From Cytophagales bacterium (GTDB lineage Bacteria; Bacteroidota; Bacteroidia; Cytophagales; Spirosomataceae), in the NCBI GenBank assembly GCA_013298025.1, contig JAAFJE010000017.1, positions 62,001-126,000 on the forward strand: DNA of 64,000 nt, given 5' to 3'. The position numbers were made by a program, and so were the translations under genes. Position 1 is the first letter of the stretch; every line of letters begins with the position of its first letter. Positions 25,779 to 35,346 of this stretch are shown here, one piece after another. Below the pieces are notes generated by a model. It searched no databases and was not told the DNA's origin. It saw nothing but the letters and a program-made list of their open reading frames with translations.

Positions 25779-26747
25779 TTGAAATTAGTAAAAAATATTC
25801 AATCAACAGCAAAAAAAGTTTTGCAAGAAGAGGCCGAAGCAATTCAAAAAATTTCAGAAAAAATTGATTCTGAATTTGAAGCCTGTGTAAATCACCTACT
25901 TACTAGCAATGGTCGTGTGGTAATTACGGGTATTGGTAAATCAGCGATTATTGCACAAAAAATTGTGGCAACTCTCAATTCTACCGGAACGCCTGCTTTG
26001 TTTATGCACGCTGCCGATGCCATTCATGGCGATTTGGGCATGATTCAAGACGGCGATACCGTCATCTGTATTTCTAAATCGGGCGATACACCCGAAATTA
26101 AGGTTTTAGTTCCGCTCATCAAAAGAACTGGCGTAAAATTAATTGCAATGGTATCGAATACAAAGTCTTATTTGGGTAAAAATGCCGATTTTATTTTACA
26201 CGCTCTTGCCGAAAAAGAAGCAGATTTACTCAACTTAGCTCCTACCACTAGCACTACCGTAGCCCTTGCTTTGGGCGATGCCTTGGCGGTTTGCTTGCTC
26301 GAATGTAGGGGTTTCAACAGCAATGATTTTGCCAAATATCATCCGGGTGGAGCTTTAGGAAAAAAATTATACCTGAAAGTGTCAGATATTTATCCGCACC
26401 ACGAGCTTCCTTGCGTATCGGTACATACTTCGGTGAAAGAAAGTATTGTGGAAATTAGCTCGAAACGCCTCGGTGCAACAGCCGTAGTGAACGCCGATGG
26501 CGAATTGGTGGGTATTATTACCGATGGCGACGTGCGTCGGATGCTCAATAGCCACGATTCGCTGGCGGGCTTGCAAGCCCAAGACATTATGACGGCTTCG
26601 CCTAAAACGATTCATCCAGACGCTTTCGCCACCGAGGCGTTACACCAAATGCAATCACGCAACATTACTTCGTTGGTGGTAGTAGAAAACGCTAAACCGC
26701 TAGGATTTGTACATTTACATGATTTGTTAAAAGAAGGCTTGGTGTAA
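25779..26747 (+). CDS. kdsD: KpsF/GutQ-family arabinose-5-phosphate isomerase
   Basis: Interconverts ribulose-5-phosphate and arabinose-5-phosphate, the first step towards Kdo for lipopolysaccharide. SIS domain at about 25-170 (GRVVITGIGKSAIIAQKIV, STGTPALFMHAADAIHGDLGM, ICISKSGDTPEIKVLVPLI) and two CBS domains at about 190-320. The start is uncertain: the frame is open from 25692, but the -7 element at 25725 argues for a later start; TTG 25779 (reading M-KLVKNIQST) gives the usual family length. Divergent from recQ. A dedicated KdsD and a GutQ paralogue cannot be told apart here. Confidence 0.88.
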   Translation: MKLVKNIQSTAKKVLQEEAEAIQKISEKIDSEFEACVNHLLTSNGRVVITGIGKSAIIAQKIVATLNSTGTPALFMHAADAIHGDLGMIQDGDTVICISKSGDTPEIKVLVPLIKRTGVKLIAMVSNTKSYLGKNADFILHALAEKEADLLNLAPTTSTTVALALGDALAVCLLECRGFNSNDFAKYHPGGALGKKLYLKVSDIYPHHELPCVSVHTSVKESIVEISSKRLGATAVVNADGELVGIITDGDVRRMLNSHDSLAGLQAQDIMTASPKTIHPDAFATEALHQMQSRNITSLVVVENAKPLGFVHLHDLLKEGLV

Positions 26748-26887
26748 ATCGTGTGTAATATTGATTGTAGAATAGAGGAAAAAGCGTTATTTTACCTGAG
26801 TTATGATTGTTGTATTTTGGCTTAAAATATTGAATTTTAAAACAGGATTCAACAGTCATAATTTATTCTAAAACTCATCTCGTGCCC

Positions 26888-27556
26888 ATGTGGAAAAAAG
26901 GGATAGCCAGTGTCGTGGCTGGCGGCATACTCGTTTTTACAGGTTTGATGGCGACGAAAGTACGCCCCTATCTACAAAACTTCAACCAAGAAATTAATTT
27001 TCTTACGACCAAACCCAAGGCTATTCTTGGGCATGACGATTTCTTTTGGGCTTTTTACACCCATATTACCAGTAGCACTTGGGTGATGGCCTTGGGCGTT
27101 TTGCAGTTTATGCCTTGGCTTTTTCGTAAAAAACACCTGCATCGTTGGCTAGGCAAAGTATATGCCTTGTCGATTTTGGCTTTGGCTGCACCTTCGGGTT
27201 TGGTATTGGCATGGTACGCCAACGGCGGCTTGCCAGCACAGGTAGGTTTTGCTATGCAATGCCTTGTATGGTGGTTTTCAACCTATTGGGCTTGGCAACG
27301 AGCTATGGAGAAAAATTGGCTACAACACCTCAATATGATGATTTTGAGCTATGCCGTTACCTTGGCCGCCATGAGCCTACGCTTGGAAAGCTATTTGCTG
27401 TTTTATTTTTTTCATACCAAACCTATCGAAACTTATTTAACGGTAACGTGGTTGTCGTGGGTTGGCAATATTTTTGTAGCATATTTACTAATAATCAGCA
27501 AGTTGCCTCGTTATATACTTGCCTTATATGGCTTTAACCAATCTATTCGACCATGA
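26888..27556 (+). CDS. DUF2306 family membrane protein
   Basis: 222 residues from ATG 26888 (GTG 26882 is possible). Six to seven membrane helices: MWKKGIASVVAGGILVFTG, HITSSTWVMALGVLQFMPW, VYALSILALAAPSGLVLAW and three more. KKHLHRWLGKVYALS is the typical DUF2306 R-x-x-G-x-x-Y segment, and LQHLNMMILSYAVTLAAMSLR fits a helix with conserved His, as in cytochrome-b-like membrane proteins. Function unknown. Overlaps the next gene by 4 bp (ATGA). Confidence 0.8.
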   Translation: MWKKGIASVVAGGILVFTGLMATKVRPYLQNFNQEINFLTTKPKAILGHDDFFWAFYTHITSSTWVMALGVLQFMPWLFRKKHLHRWLGKVYALSILALAAPSGLVLAWYANGGLPAQVGFAMQCLVWWFSTYWAWQRAMEKNWLQHLNMMILSYAVTLAAMSLRLESYLLFYFFHTKPIETYLTVTWLSWVGNIFVAYLLIISKLPRYILALYGFNQSIRP

Positions 27557-28413
27557 ACAAGAATCTACTCATTTCAGCGGCTGTACTCTTGGTGAGTGTA
27601 GGCGTATTTTTTACACTTATTAAACCCCGTTTATTTGCCAAAACGCCTACGACGAAAGCGTTGTTGATGAAAAAAGAAAAGGAAGTGAAGGGGAAAGAAG
27701 TGAACAATAATACCTCATTCAAGGTTACAAGCGAAAGTATGCTCCCCGACGAAATGGCTGCGGTACTCGACACAACCGACTTGTCTATTGAACTAACCAG
27801 TCCACAAGAAGGCGGATATTCAACCATTTTCGATGGTTTTTATGGCAAAGACAAATATCGAATATCGTTTTTTATTGAAAAAGTACAAAAAGATAGCAGC
27901 GATGCCAGTCATTATATTTTGTCGGGTAAAACAAAATACAAAGATAACATCGAGCCTTTTACAGGAGAAATACGGCTCAATGGCATGAAAAAAGCCATTT
28001 ATGAAGCGAAATACGAAGGCGAAAAATCAACACAAAATTATTACTCGACTGTAGGCGAGTTTAAGTTTATCGAGCAAGGTGCTTCTAAAGGCACGTTTGC
28101 AGGGCAACTAAGCCTAGATTTTCAGGGCTACAGAACAGAAGATGATGTACAAAAAGTTAGTCTATTCCGCTATACTAATTTGAGCGAAGCCAAAGGGGCA
28201 GGTTTTATCATGAAAGGAAACTGGACAAACGCCAACGGAACGGTGCAAAAACCGCTCCTGCTGGCAGGCGATTTATTCGCCATTGCCAACGAAATTTTAC
28301 CCGAATTTAGCATCGGTGAGCGAGATGTAGAAATCAACCCCAAGTACAGGCATTTAGGTTGGGACGATTATTGGTCGAATAAAGAATGGTGGAACGAAAG
28401 CCCCGTACAATAA
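27553..28413 (+). CDS. Membrane-anchored protein of unknown function
   Basis: 286 residues, not recognised. An uncleaved anchor helix at about 5-24 (LLISAAVLLVSVGVFFTLI) is followed by a Lys-rich linker and a beta-rich extracytoplasmic domain at about 60-260 (KYRISFFIEKVQKD, GEIRLNGMKKAIYEAKYEG, GTFAGQLSLDFQGY, GAGFIMKGNWTN), which is reminiscent of a lipocalin-like barrel. Trp-rich tail (HLGWDDYWSNKEWWNE). Translationally coupled to the DUF2306 gene and ends in the terminator at 28412. Confidence 0.65.
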   Translation: MNKNLLISAAVLLVSVGVFFTLIKPRLFAKTPTTKALLMKKEKEVKGKEVNNNTSFKVTSESMLPDEMAAVLDTTDLSIELTSPQEGGYSTIFDGFYGKDKYRISFFIEKVQKDSSDASHYILSGKTKYKDNIEPFTGEIRLNGMKKAIYEAKYEGEKSTQNYYSTVGEFKFIEQGASKGTFAGQLSLDFQGYRTEDDVQKVSLFRYTNLSEAKGAGFIMKGNWTNANGTVQKPLLLAGDLFAIANEILPEFSIGERDVEINPKYRHLGWDDYWSNKEWWNESPVQ

Positions 28414-28450
28414 AAAAAGGCTTGAGCAATTACTGCTCAAGCCTTTTTTT
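28412..28450. terminator. Bidirectional terminator between convergent genes
   Basis: Stem AAAAAAAGGCTTGAGCA (28412-28428) pairs with TGCTCAAGCCTTTTTTT (28434-28450), loop ATTAC. The A- and T-runs make it work in both directions, for the gene ending at 28413 and for ispH, whose stop at 28449 lies inside the stem. Confidence 0.92.
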
Positions 28451-29672
28451 ATAAAGTTGCCATTACTTCTTCTATGCTAAAAGTAGTAGGAAAGAAAGAC
28501 AACAAGCGTAGCAAAATCGCCTCTACCACGGCATCGGGACAAGATGCCCCACAAGTAAGCATAATCGTTGTGGGCGTTTTGTCAGGTAAAAAGTTTTCGC
28601 TTACTTTTTCTTCTTTTTTATGTAAATCGAAATGACTGATAAGATTTTGGGATAAAATTTTATCGGCCGACGAAATAAAGTACGTAGGCAATTTTGCTTC
28701 GCATAATTCTACTAAATGCGAAGTATTCGACGAATTGTAGCCTCCTGCTACAATCACCAAATCGGCATTTTCTTTGAGCAAGCCATAGGTTGCACTTTGG
28801 TTGTCGTTGGTTGCATAGCAAAGTGTGTCACGGGTATCGGCAAAATACGCTGAAATGTCTTTGCCTTCTACCTGAAATTTACCAATCATCACTTGCTTGA
28901 GGTAGTCGGCAATGGCTTGGGTGTCGGAAGCAAGCATCGTTGTTTGGTTGACGACCCCAATACGCATCAAATCTTTTTGTACATCGAAGCCCGTTGAGTA
29001 TTGTCCTTTAAATTCTTCGTAAAAAGCCTCCGCTTCTTTTTCCCCTGTAATGTATTTAGCAAGCTCAATGGTTTGCTTCATGTCTTTTACAACCACGGTA
29101 GGAGCATTGCTTTGGGCGTGCGAAAACGTAGCCCTTGTTTCCTCATGCGAGGGCTTGCCATGTACCACAATGGTATAATCTTTTTGTCCGATGGCAGCGG
29201 CTCTGTTCCATACTTTTTCTACAAACGGACAAGTGGTATCGTATTGGTAAGCATTGATGCCAATACTTGATAATTTGGCTTGAATTTCGAGGGTTGTACC
29301 AAAAGCTGGCACAATCACCACATCGTTGGCGGTGAGGTCATCCCAAGCGATGAGTTGTTTACCCGCCGTATCCATGATAAAACGCACCCCACGACTTTGC
29401 AAATCGGCGTTTACGTCGGGATTATGAATCATTTCAGACAAGAGGAAAATACGCTTATCTGGATTTTCATCTATTGTCTTATAGGCAATTTCTACGGCAT
29501 TTTCGACCCCATAGCAAAAGCCAAAATGCCTTGAAATCAAAAATCTTACTGGTCCAAAATCAAGAAGCGTAGGGGTAAAATCTTTTTTGAGCTTATCCTT
29601 TTGTCGCCTGATTTCTTTGATGCCACCGATAATTTGGCTCTTGTAGCGCTCGGGTATTTGAAATGACTTCAT
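28449..29672 (-). CDS. ispH: 4-hydroxy-3-methylbut-2-enyl diphosphate reductase
   Basis: Last enzyme of the MEP isoprenoid pathway, making IPP and DMAPP with a [4Fe-4S] cluster. 407 residues from ATG 29672 (MKSFQIPERYKS). Cluster cysteines: HFGFCYGVENAVE, YDTTCPFVEKVWN and LTCGASCPDAVVEA; catalytic Glu region VVNQTTMLASDTQ. It is the longer IspH type with an N-terminal extension before GPVRFLISRHFGFC. The frame is open further up to 29771 (MELFTNSSIKEI) and 29912; the family's usual N-terminus favours 29672, but 29771 is possible. Confidence 0.93.
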   Translation of the reverse strand: MKSFQIPERYKSQIIGGIKEIRRQKDKLKKDFTPTLLDFGPVRFLISRHFGFCYGVENAVEIAYKTIDENPDKRIFLLSEMIHNPDVNADLQSRGVRFIMDTAGKQLIAWDDLTANDVVIVPAFGTTLEIQAKLSSIGINAYQYDTTCPFVEKVWNRAAAIGQKDYTIVVHGKPSHEETRATFSHAQSNAPTVVVKDMKQTIELAKYITGEKEAEAFYEEFKGQYSTGFDVQKDLMRIGVVNQTTMLASDTQAIADYLKQVMIGKFQVEGKDISAYFADTRDTLCYATNDNQSATYGLLKENADLVIVAGGYNSSNTSHLVELCEAKLPTYFISSADKILSQNLISHFDLHKKEEKVSENFLPDKTPTTIMLTCGASCPDAVVEAILLRLLSFFPTTFSIEEVMATL

Positions 29673-30270
29673 CTTCTTGATTTTTTTGCGTGCTTCAAGG
29701 CCAGCAGCAGGAATAGTTGGCTCGGAAGCAAGGGTTATTTCCTTGATAGAGGAATTAGTGAATAACTCCATACGTAATAAACAAATTTTAGCCACAACAG
29801 TTTGAAAATGTTGCGAATGATTTTGCCAGCTACGGTAATAGTTGAGCAACGTTTCATGAAAAATTTCTCTGGGTTCTTTGCCAAAACGGTTGTTTGGTGG
29901 CAAAGAAAGCACTTATACAAAGGTAAAAATCCTAGCACACAAAGCCAAGCGTATAACTACAAGTAATAACGCCTTTGGCATACCTTTCGGAAAAAAAGGA
30001 AAACTAAGCACTTTTGCCTATCAAAAAAGATATAATAAAGCAAAGATAACCCCTAAACCGACTGAACGATCGTAACTGTAAAAATGCAAAATGTCACTTA
30101 ATTTTATTTTTACGGCATCTAAACATTTTTTACTGTATTAAACATCGTTGGGTAAATAACTACCTAAAAATACACCCAAATGACTTAAAATGTAGCTCAA
30201 TACGGTGAGAAATATTTATAAAGTTGAATATCAACCGTTTGTTATATTTTCACTTTTTTTAATACCTCAT

Positions 30271-30299
30271 GCAACCTTTGTATTTAATGTATTGTCTAA
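30271..30299 (+). promoter_or_regulatory. ECF-sigma-type promoter with no gene behind it
   Basis: GCAACC (30271-30276), 17-bp spacer, GTCTAA (30294-30299). Same elements and spacing as the promoter before the DUF2807 gene at 48300. No coding frame follows for over 500 bp. Confidence 0.5.
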
Positions 30300-30398
30300 G
30301 CTAATAGTTAGGTTAATGGCAAAATAATGACAAAATTGGCTGTTTTGTGTAACAAATTTACCGTTCGCTAATTTTCTGGACGAAATTGAGCTAATAAG

Positions 30399-30429
30399 TT
30401 TGACATGAGTTAAAAACATCATATTTTTG
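30399..30429 (+). promoter_or_regulatory. Consensus Bacteroidota promoter
   Basis: TTTG (30399-30402), exactly 19 bp, then TATTTTTG (30422-30429), a full match to TTTG-N19-TAnnTTTG. The predicted transcript start is near 30436, far from fusA. Confidence 0.65.
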
Positions 30430-30435
30430 CATTGT

Positions 30436-30635
30436 ACTTAAAAAAATACAAAAATAGCTTGTAAGAATATCATGTATTTTTTTTATATTTGGTAAAACCT
30501 AAAGCAAAGTTTTTACGAATATACTCGAAGAATGTAAATAGTGGTCAGGATAACGTTGTGTTATCTTTGATATAATATATTTAGTGGTTAGGTGATACTA
30601 AAACGCTTGTCGCACTGCGATAGGCGTTTTTTGTT
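30436..30635 (+). ncRNA. Candidate small non-coding RNA, about 200 nt
   Basis: Inferred from the consensus promoter at 30399-30429 and the terminator-like hairpin at 30599-30635 with no coding frame between. I could not match the internal sequence to 6S RNA, tmRNA, SRP RNA or RNase P RNA, and no tRNA is visible. A second -7-like element, TATCTTTG (30562-30569), lies inside, so a shorter transcript is also possible. Confidence 0.35.
30599..30635 (+). terminator. Terminator hairpin upstream of fusA
   Basis: AAAACGCTTGTCGCA pairs with TGCGATAGGCGTTTT allowing two G-T wobbles, with the TTTTTT run at its 3' end. Nearest upstream plus-strand gene is more than 2 kb away, so it must end a non-coding transcript. 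Confidence 0.65.
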
Positions 30636-30730
30636 GTGATTGGTAGCAAAATATAGCGGAGCAACAAGCCTTTAAGAAGGCTAATTATTGATTTTACAGG
30701 TACTTAATGAAAAGTTCTTTTATAGAATTT

Positions 30731-30759
30731 TTGTATTTCATTAAGATTCAGTAATTTTG
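30731..30759 (+). promoter_or_regulatory. fusA promoter
   Basis: TTG (30731-30733), 18-bp spacer, TAATTTTG (30752-30759). The core around the second box, AGTAATTTTGCA, recurs before rpsJ. It gives a 5' leader of about 115 nt. Confidence 0.7.
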
Positions 30760-30879
30760 CACCCTGATTTTAAGAAGGTTCATTCGTCGAAAGCTCAACA
30801 ATCGACCCAATTCGAGGTTGAGCATTGAGATAACCCATTAAGGAGCAAGAAATAAAACTAAATAATCAACATTTAAACA

Positions 30880-32973
30880 ATGGCACGGGATTTAAAATTC
30901 ACAAGAAACATTGGTATCGCAGCCCACATTGATGCCGGTAAAACAACTACCACAGAACGTATTCTTTACTATGCTGGTGTAAGCCACAAAATTGGTGAGG
31001 TACACGATGGTGCTGCTACAATGGACTGGATGGAGCAAGAGCAAGAGCGTGGTATCACAATTACTTCGGCGGCTACTACTGTTAACTGGAACTATAGAGG
31101 CGATAAATATCATATCAACATTATTGACACCCCTGGTCACGTTGACTTTACGGTAGAGGTAAACCGTTCTTTGCGTGTACTAGATGGTCTTGTATTCTTG
31201 TTTAGTGCTGTTGACGGTGTTGAGCCTCAATCTGAAACTAACTGGCGTTTGGCCAACAACTACAATGTACCTCGTTTGGGCTTTGTTAACAAAATGGACC
31301 GCTCGGGTGCCGACTTCTTGAACGTGTGTAAGCAAGTAAAAGAAATGTTGGGTAGCTACGCTGTACCTTTGCAATTGCCTATCGGTGCAGAAGATAAATT
31401 TGAAGGAGTAGTTGACTTGGTAAACTTCCGTGGTATCAAATGGAATGAGCATGACAAAGGAATGACTTTTGAAGTTGTACCTATTCCTGACGATATGATT
31501 GACGAAGCTACAGAATACCGTGAAAAATTATTGGAAGCAGTAGCTGAATTTGACGAGTCGTTGATGGAGAAATACTTTGACGACCCAGAATCTATCTCTG
31601 AAGATGAAATTTTGGCTGCCCTTCGTGAAGCGACTATCTCGATGAAAATCGTTCCAATGTTGTGTGGTTCATCTTTCAAAAACAAAGGTGTGCAAACCAT
31701 GTTGGATTATGTAATGGCGATTCTTCCTTCTCCATTAGACAAAGAATCTATCAAAGGTACTGACCCAAGAACAGACCAAGAAATCGAACGTAAACCAAGT
31801 GTTGACGAGCCATTTGCTGCCTTGGCATTCAAAATCGCTACTGACCCTTACGTAGGTCGTTTGTGTTTTGTTCGTGCTTATTCAGGTGTACTTGAAGCAG
31901 GCTCTTATGTTTTGAACAACCGTTCAGGAAACAAAGAACGTATTTCACGTATCTTCCAAATGCACGCCAACAAGCAAAATTCTATCGAGCGTTTAGAGGC
32001 TGGTGATATTGCTGCGGTGGTAGGTTTCAAAGACATCAAAACAGGAGATACACTTTCTGCTGAAAAATCGCCTATCGTGCTTGAATCAATGGTATTCCCA
32101 GACCCAGTTATCGGGTATGCTATCGAGCCTAAGAAATCGGCTGACCAAGACAACTTCTCGAAAGCTATTACTAAGCTTATCGAAGAAGACCCAACTTTGC
32201 AAGTAGAATCGAACGAAGAGACTGGTCAGACTATCATCAAAGGTATGGGTGAGCTTCACCTTGAAATCATCATCGACCGTATGCGTCGTGAGTTTAAAGT
32301 AGAAGTAAACCAAGGTGCTCCTCAAGTAGCTTATAAAGAATCGTTGACAAAAACTACCGAACACCGTGAAGTTTACAAAAAACAATCGGGTGGTAAAGGT
32401 AAATTTGCCGACATCGTATTCGAAATGGGACCAAGAGAAGATGGTAAAGAAGGTTTGGAATTTGTGAACGCTATCGTTGGTGGTGTAATTCCAAAAGAAT
32501 TTATTCCTGCTATCCAAAAAGGTTTTGAAGGTGCGATGAAAAATGGTGCCTTGGCTGGATACCCAATGGATTCAATGAAAGTGCGTTTGTTCCACGGTTC
32601 ATTCCACGACGTTGACTCTGATGCCTTGTCATTTGAAATGGCGGCTCGTTTGGGTTATAAAGAAGCAGCAAAAGCAGCAGGTGCTAAATTGATGGAACCT
32701 ATCATGGCTGTTGAAGTTGTTACTCCAGACGAATACACTGGTCCTATCACAGGTGACATGAACCGTCGTCGTGGTATGATGAAAGGTATGGATTCAAAAC
32801 AAGGTGCTGTAATCTTGAAAGCAGATATTCCATTGTCTGAATTGTTCGGTTATGTAACAGACCTTCGTACAATGTCTTCTGGTCGTGCTACTGCCAACTT
32901 GACTTTCTCTCACTATGAATTCGTTCCGCAAAACATTGCTGACGAAGTAGTGAAAAAAGCAAAAGGTTTGTAA
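30880..32973 (+). CDS. fusA: Elongation factor G
   Basis: 697 residues, full-length ribosomal translocase. G1 [13 protein letters not shown], switch region [19 protein letters not shown]3 [11 protein letters not shown]4 VNKMDR, then domains II-V with the conserved [11 protein letters not shown] and [11 protein letters not shown] segments, ending [16 protein letters not shown]. Codon use is more biased than in the neighbours, as expected for a highly expressed gene. Not followed by rpsJ or tuf; its own terminator closes the unit and rpsJ lies 4 kb further on. Confidence 0.98.
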   Translation: MARDLKFTRNIGIAAHIDAGKTTTTERILYYAGVSHKIGEVHDGAATMDWMEQEQERGITITSAATTVNWNYRGDKYHINIIDTPGHVDFTVEVNRSLRVLDGLVFLFSAVDGVEPQSETNWRLANNYNVPRLGFVNKMDRSGADFLNVCKQVKEMLGSYAVPLQLPIGAEDKFEGVVDLVNFRGIKWNEHDKGMTFEVVPIPDDMIDEATEYREKLLEAVAEFDESLMEKYFDDPESISEDEILAALREATISMKIVPMLCGSSFKNKGVQTMLDYVMAILPSPLDKESIKGTDPRTDQEIERKPSVDEPFAALAFKIATDPYVGRLCFVRAYSGVLEAGSYVLNNRSGNKERISRIFQMHANKQNSIERLEAGDIAAVVGFKDIKTGDTLSAEKSPIVLESMVFPDPVIGYAIEPKKSADQDNFSKAITKLIEEDPTLQVESNEETGQTIIKGMGELHLEIIIDRMRREFKVEVNQGAPQVAYKESLTKTTEHREVYKKQSGGKGKFADIVFEMGPREDGKEGLEFVNAIVGGVIPKEFIPAIQKGFEGAMKNGALAGYPMDSMKVRLFHGSFHDVDSDALSFEMAARLGYKEAAKAAGAKLMEPIMAVEVVTPDEYTGPITGDMNRRRGMMKGMDSKQGAVILKADIPLSELFGYVTDLRTMSSGRATANLTFSHYEFVPQNIADEVVKKAKGL

Positions 32974-32988
32974 GAACGTAGTATCGAA

Positions 32989-33043
32989 AACTTATAAAAA
33001 AACTCCCTCAGAAGTCACTTCTAAGGGAGTTTTTTTATAAGTT
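32989..33043 (+). terminator. Very long terminator hairpin after fusA
   Basis: 20-bp perfect outer stem (32989-33008 with 33024-33043, through CTCCC/GGGAG and A7/T7) plus an inner 5-bp stem AGAAG/CTTCT with loop TCA, one mismatch between. Works in both directions by symmetry. Confidence 0.92.
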
Positions 33044-33154
33044 ATGAAATAAAAATTAAGGTAAATATATCGTTTGGGGGACTCAATAATTTTATGGAGT
33101 AGCTCTTGTAAATAATAGGATAAAACGTTTACTTTACATAAACTGCTTAGTTGT

Positions 33155-34231
33155 ATGAAAAAATCTAACATCAAAGTCATAGACCTTTTTTGTGGTATAG
33201 GAGGGCTTTCACATGGTTTTGTGAAGGAAGGATTTGATGTGATTGCAGGAATTGATTTTGAACCTTCATGTCAATATCCTTATGAAGAAAATAACAATGC
33301 AAGATTTATCTCTAAAGATATTAGAGCTGTAACAAGTGCAGAAATTAATCAACTTTTTGGAAATACCAACATTCGTATTTTAGTAGGTTGTGCCCCATGC
33401 CAGCCATTCTCAACCTACGCCTTCAAATCTCCAGACCATTCAGAAGACGACTTTAAAAAAAGTAAATGGGGTTTACTTTATGAATTTGCTCGACTTATTG
33501 AAGAAACGAAGCCTGAAATTGTTTCGATGGAAAATGTTCCAGGCTTGATGAAATTTGACAAAGCTGATGTGTTTTCGGGTTTTATAAAAATACTTAGCGA
33601 TAATGGCTATTTTGTTGATTACAAAATCATTGATTGTCCTCAGTATGGAATTCCCCAAAAACGCAAGCGATTGGTACTTTTGGCTTCTCGGTTAGGGCAG
33701 ATTAATATCATCCCAGAAACACATACTTCCCCTGAAAAATATGTAAAAGTAAAAGATGTAATAGGGCATTTAGAACCGCTGCAAAGTGGAGAAATATCAA
33801 CAAAAGACCCCATTCATCGTGCAGCTAAACTTTCAGAAACGAATTTATTAAGAATCAGGCAATCTAAACAAGGAGGTACTTGGCGTGATTGGGATGAAAA
33901 TCTTGTTTTAGATTGTCATAAGAAAAAAACAGGTAAAAGTTATGGAAGCGTCTATGGTCGTATGAAGTGGGACGAGCCGGCCCCTACAATGACAACTTTT
34001 TGTACTGGTATAGGCAATGGGCGTTTTGGGCATCCAGAACAAGACAGAGCGATAAGTTTAAGAGAAGCCGCTTTGTTTCAAACTTTCCCCGAAACATACA
34101 AGTTTGCTCCTGATGAAAAAAATATTTCCATGACAAAACTATCAACTTTCATAGGAAACGCCGTACCTGTCGATTTAGGAAGAGTTATTGCTAAAAGTAT
34201 AAAATTTCATTTGAAAGGAACTGAGCAATGA
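33155..34231 (+). CDS. DNA (cytosine-5-)-methyltransferase
   Basis: 358 residues. All m5C methyltransferase motifs are present: I DLFCGIGGLSHGF (SAM), IV GCAPCQPFS with nucleophile Cys82, VI MENVPGL, VIII QYGIPQKRKRLVLLA, IX REAALFQTFPETY, X FIGNAVPVDLGRVIAKS. The target-recognition region is about 225-290; the recognised sequence cannot be read off. First gene of a three-gene A/T-rich operon with DUF262 and HEPN proteins (4-bp ATGA overlap with the next). The set looks like a modification-dependent defence system in which this enzyme marks self. Confidence 0.93.
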   Translation: MKKSNIKVIDLFCGIGGLSHGFVKEGFDVIAGIDFEPSCQYPYEENNNARFISKDIRAVTSAEINQLFGNTNIRILVGCAPCQPFSTYAFKSPDHSEDDFKKSKWGLLYEFARLIEETKPEIVSMENVPGLMKFDKADVFSGFIKILSDNGYFVDYKIIDCPQYGIPQKRKRLVLLASRLGQINIIPETHTSPEKYVKVKDVIGHLEPLQSGEISTKDPIHRAAKLSETNLLRIRQSKQGGTWRDWDENLVLDCHKKKTGKSYGSVYGRMKWDEPAPTMTTFCTGIGNGRFGHPEQDRAISLREAALFQTFPETYKFAPDEKNISMTKLSTFIGNAVPVDLGRVIAKSIKFHLKGTEQ

Positions 34232-35334
34232 AAGAAAAAAAAGAAGAATTGGCCTCACTTGAACAAGTTGAAAAACAAATTAGGGAGTTCGAAAAAGAAT
34301 ATGATTATAATTTAAGAGAGCTTGAAATTTCAGACTTATTAAAGAAGTTTGTCAAAGATAAGCAGTATATAGATTCTAATCAAAGTACAGCATCCATCTA
34401 TATTCCTGAGTTTCAACGGAAACATGTATGGGATAAAAAAAGAAAATGTGCCTATATAGAATCTTTGTTTTTAGGTGTTCCAACTCCACCATTATTTGTA
34501 GTGTTAAAAGATGAATTTGCTAATATGGAGTTGATAGATGGAGTACAAAGATTATCCACCATTGATGAGTTCGTTAATGGTAGTTTAGTTTTAGATGAAT
34601 TAGAACTTTTAGATACGCTTAATGGATATACATTTAGCAATTTACATCCTAATAGACAAAGAAAATTTAATGCTTTAGGTGTAAGGTACTATGTTATTAA
34701 CGAAGGAGCTGATGAAAGCGTTTTCGCAGAAGTTTTTAAAAGAATTAATACAGGAAGTTTACAATTAACCGATTCTGAAATCAGAAAAGGGGCTTTTGCT
34801 AAAAATGATTTTTATCAATTTATCTTAGAATGTACAACATTAGATGAATTTAAAGAATTATTCGATTCAACTAAGGAAGACGATAAACAAAGAGGGGAAA
34901 AGGAGGAACTGATTTCAAGGTTCTTTGCATATTCTGATAACTATCAAAACTTTGAACATTCAGTAAAACATTTTATCAATACTTACATTTCAGAGAAAGG
35001 TAAAGAAGGCTTCGATAAGAATGTAAAAATTAAAGAACTCAAAGAAACACTGAATTTCATAAAAAAATACTTCCCAAGTGGCATCAAAAAATCAATCAAC
35101 TCCAAATCAATACCAAGAGTCAGATTTGAAGCTTTAACGGTTGGTACTAATTTAGCTCTTAGAGAAAACCCTAATTTGTCGCCTCATTACCTCAAATGGA
35201 TTGATTCAGACCAATTCAAAAGACATACTACTTCTGATGCTGCTAATAATAAAAATAAATTATTTGGTAGAATAGAATTTGTAAGAGATTGCTTATTAAA
35301 CAAAATAACCATAAATGACCTAACTTTTAAGTAA
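34228..35334 (+). CDS. DUF262 (GmrS/ParB-like) domain protein
   Basis: 368 residues. DUF262 is the ParB/Srx-like nucleotidase domain of GmrSD-type restriction systems. Visible: IPEFQRKHVW (59-68), LFLGVPTPPLFVV, the DGVQRLSTI motif (104-112, family D-G-x-Q-R), FKRINTGSLQLTDSEIRKGAF. The C-terminal half is helical and has no HNH (DUF1524) nuclease, so nuclease activity, if any, must come from the HEPN partner. Coupled to the methyltransferase gene; 12 bp before the HEPN gene. Confidence 0.85.
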   Translation: MKEKKEELASLEQVEKQIREFEKEYDYNLRELEISDLLKKFVKDKQYIDSNQSTASIYIPEFQRKHVWDKKRKCAYIESLFLGVPTPPLFVVLKDEFANMELIDGVQRLSTIDEFVNGSLVLDELELLDTLNGYTFSNLHPNRQRKFNALGVRYYVINEGADESVFAEVFKRINTGSLQLTDSEIRKGAFAKNDFYQFILECTTLDEFKELFDSTKEDDKQRGEKEELISRFFAYSDNYQNFEHSVKHFINTYISEKGKEGFDKNVKIKELKETLNFIKKYFPSGIKKSINSKSIPRVRFEALTVGTNLALRENPNLSPHYLKWIDSDQFKRHTTSDAANNKNKLFGRIEFVRDCLLNKITINDLTFK

Positions 35335-35346
35335 CCAAACTGAGCT

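Larger units (their letters stand above)
29913..30879. other. 967-bp gene-free region before fusA
   Basis: No open frame with coding character. It holds an ECF-type promoter (30271), a consensus housekeeping promoter (30399), a terminator hairpin (30599) and the fusA promoter (30731), annotated separately. Upstream of 30270 I see only A/T-rich DNA. Confidence 0.7.

Noticed and set aside
29673-29912. 80-residue N-terminal extension of IspH
   Set aside because: The open frame continues upstream, but the family N-terminus and typical length fit the ATG at 29672; kept as an alternative start only.
30436-30635. 6S RNA, tmRNA or a riboswitch leader of fusA
   Set aside because: No recognisable core of these RNAs, and fusA has a separate promoter downstream of the terminator.
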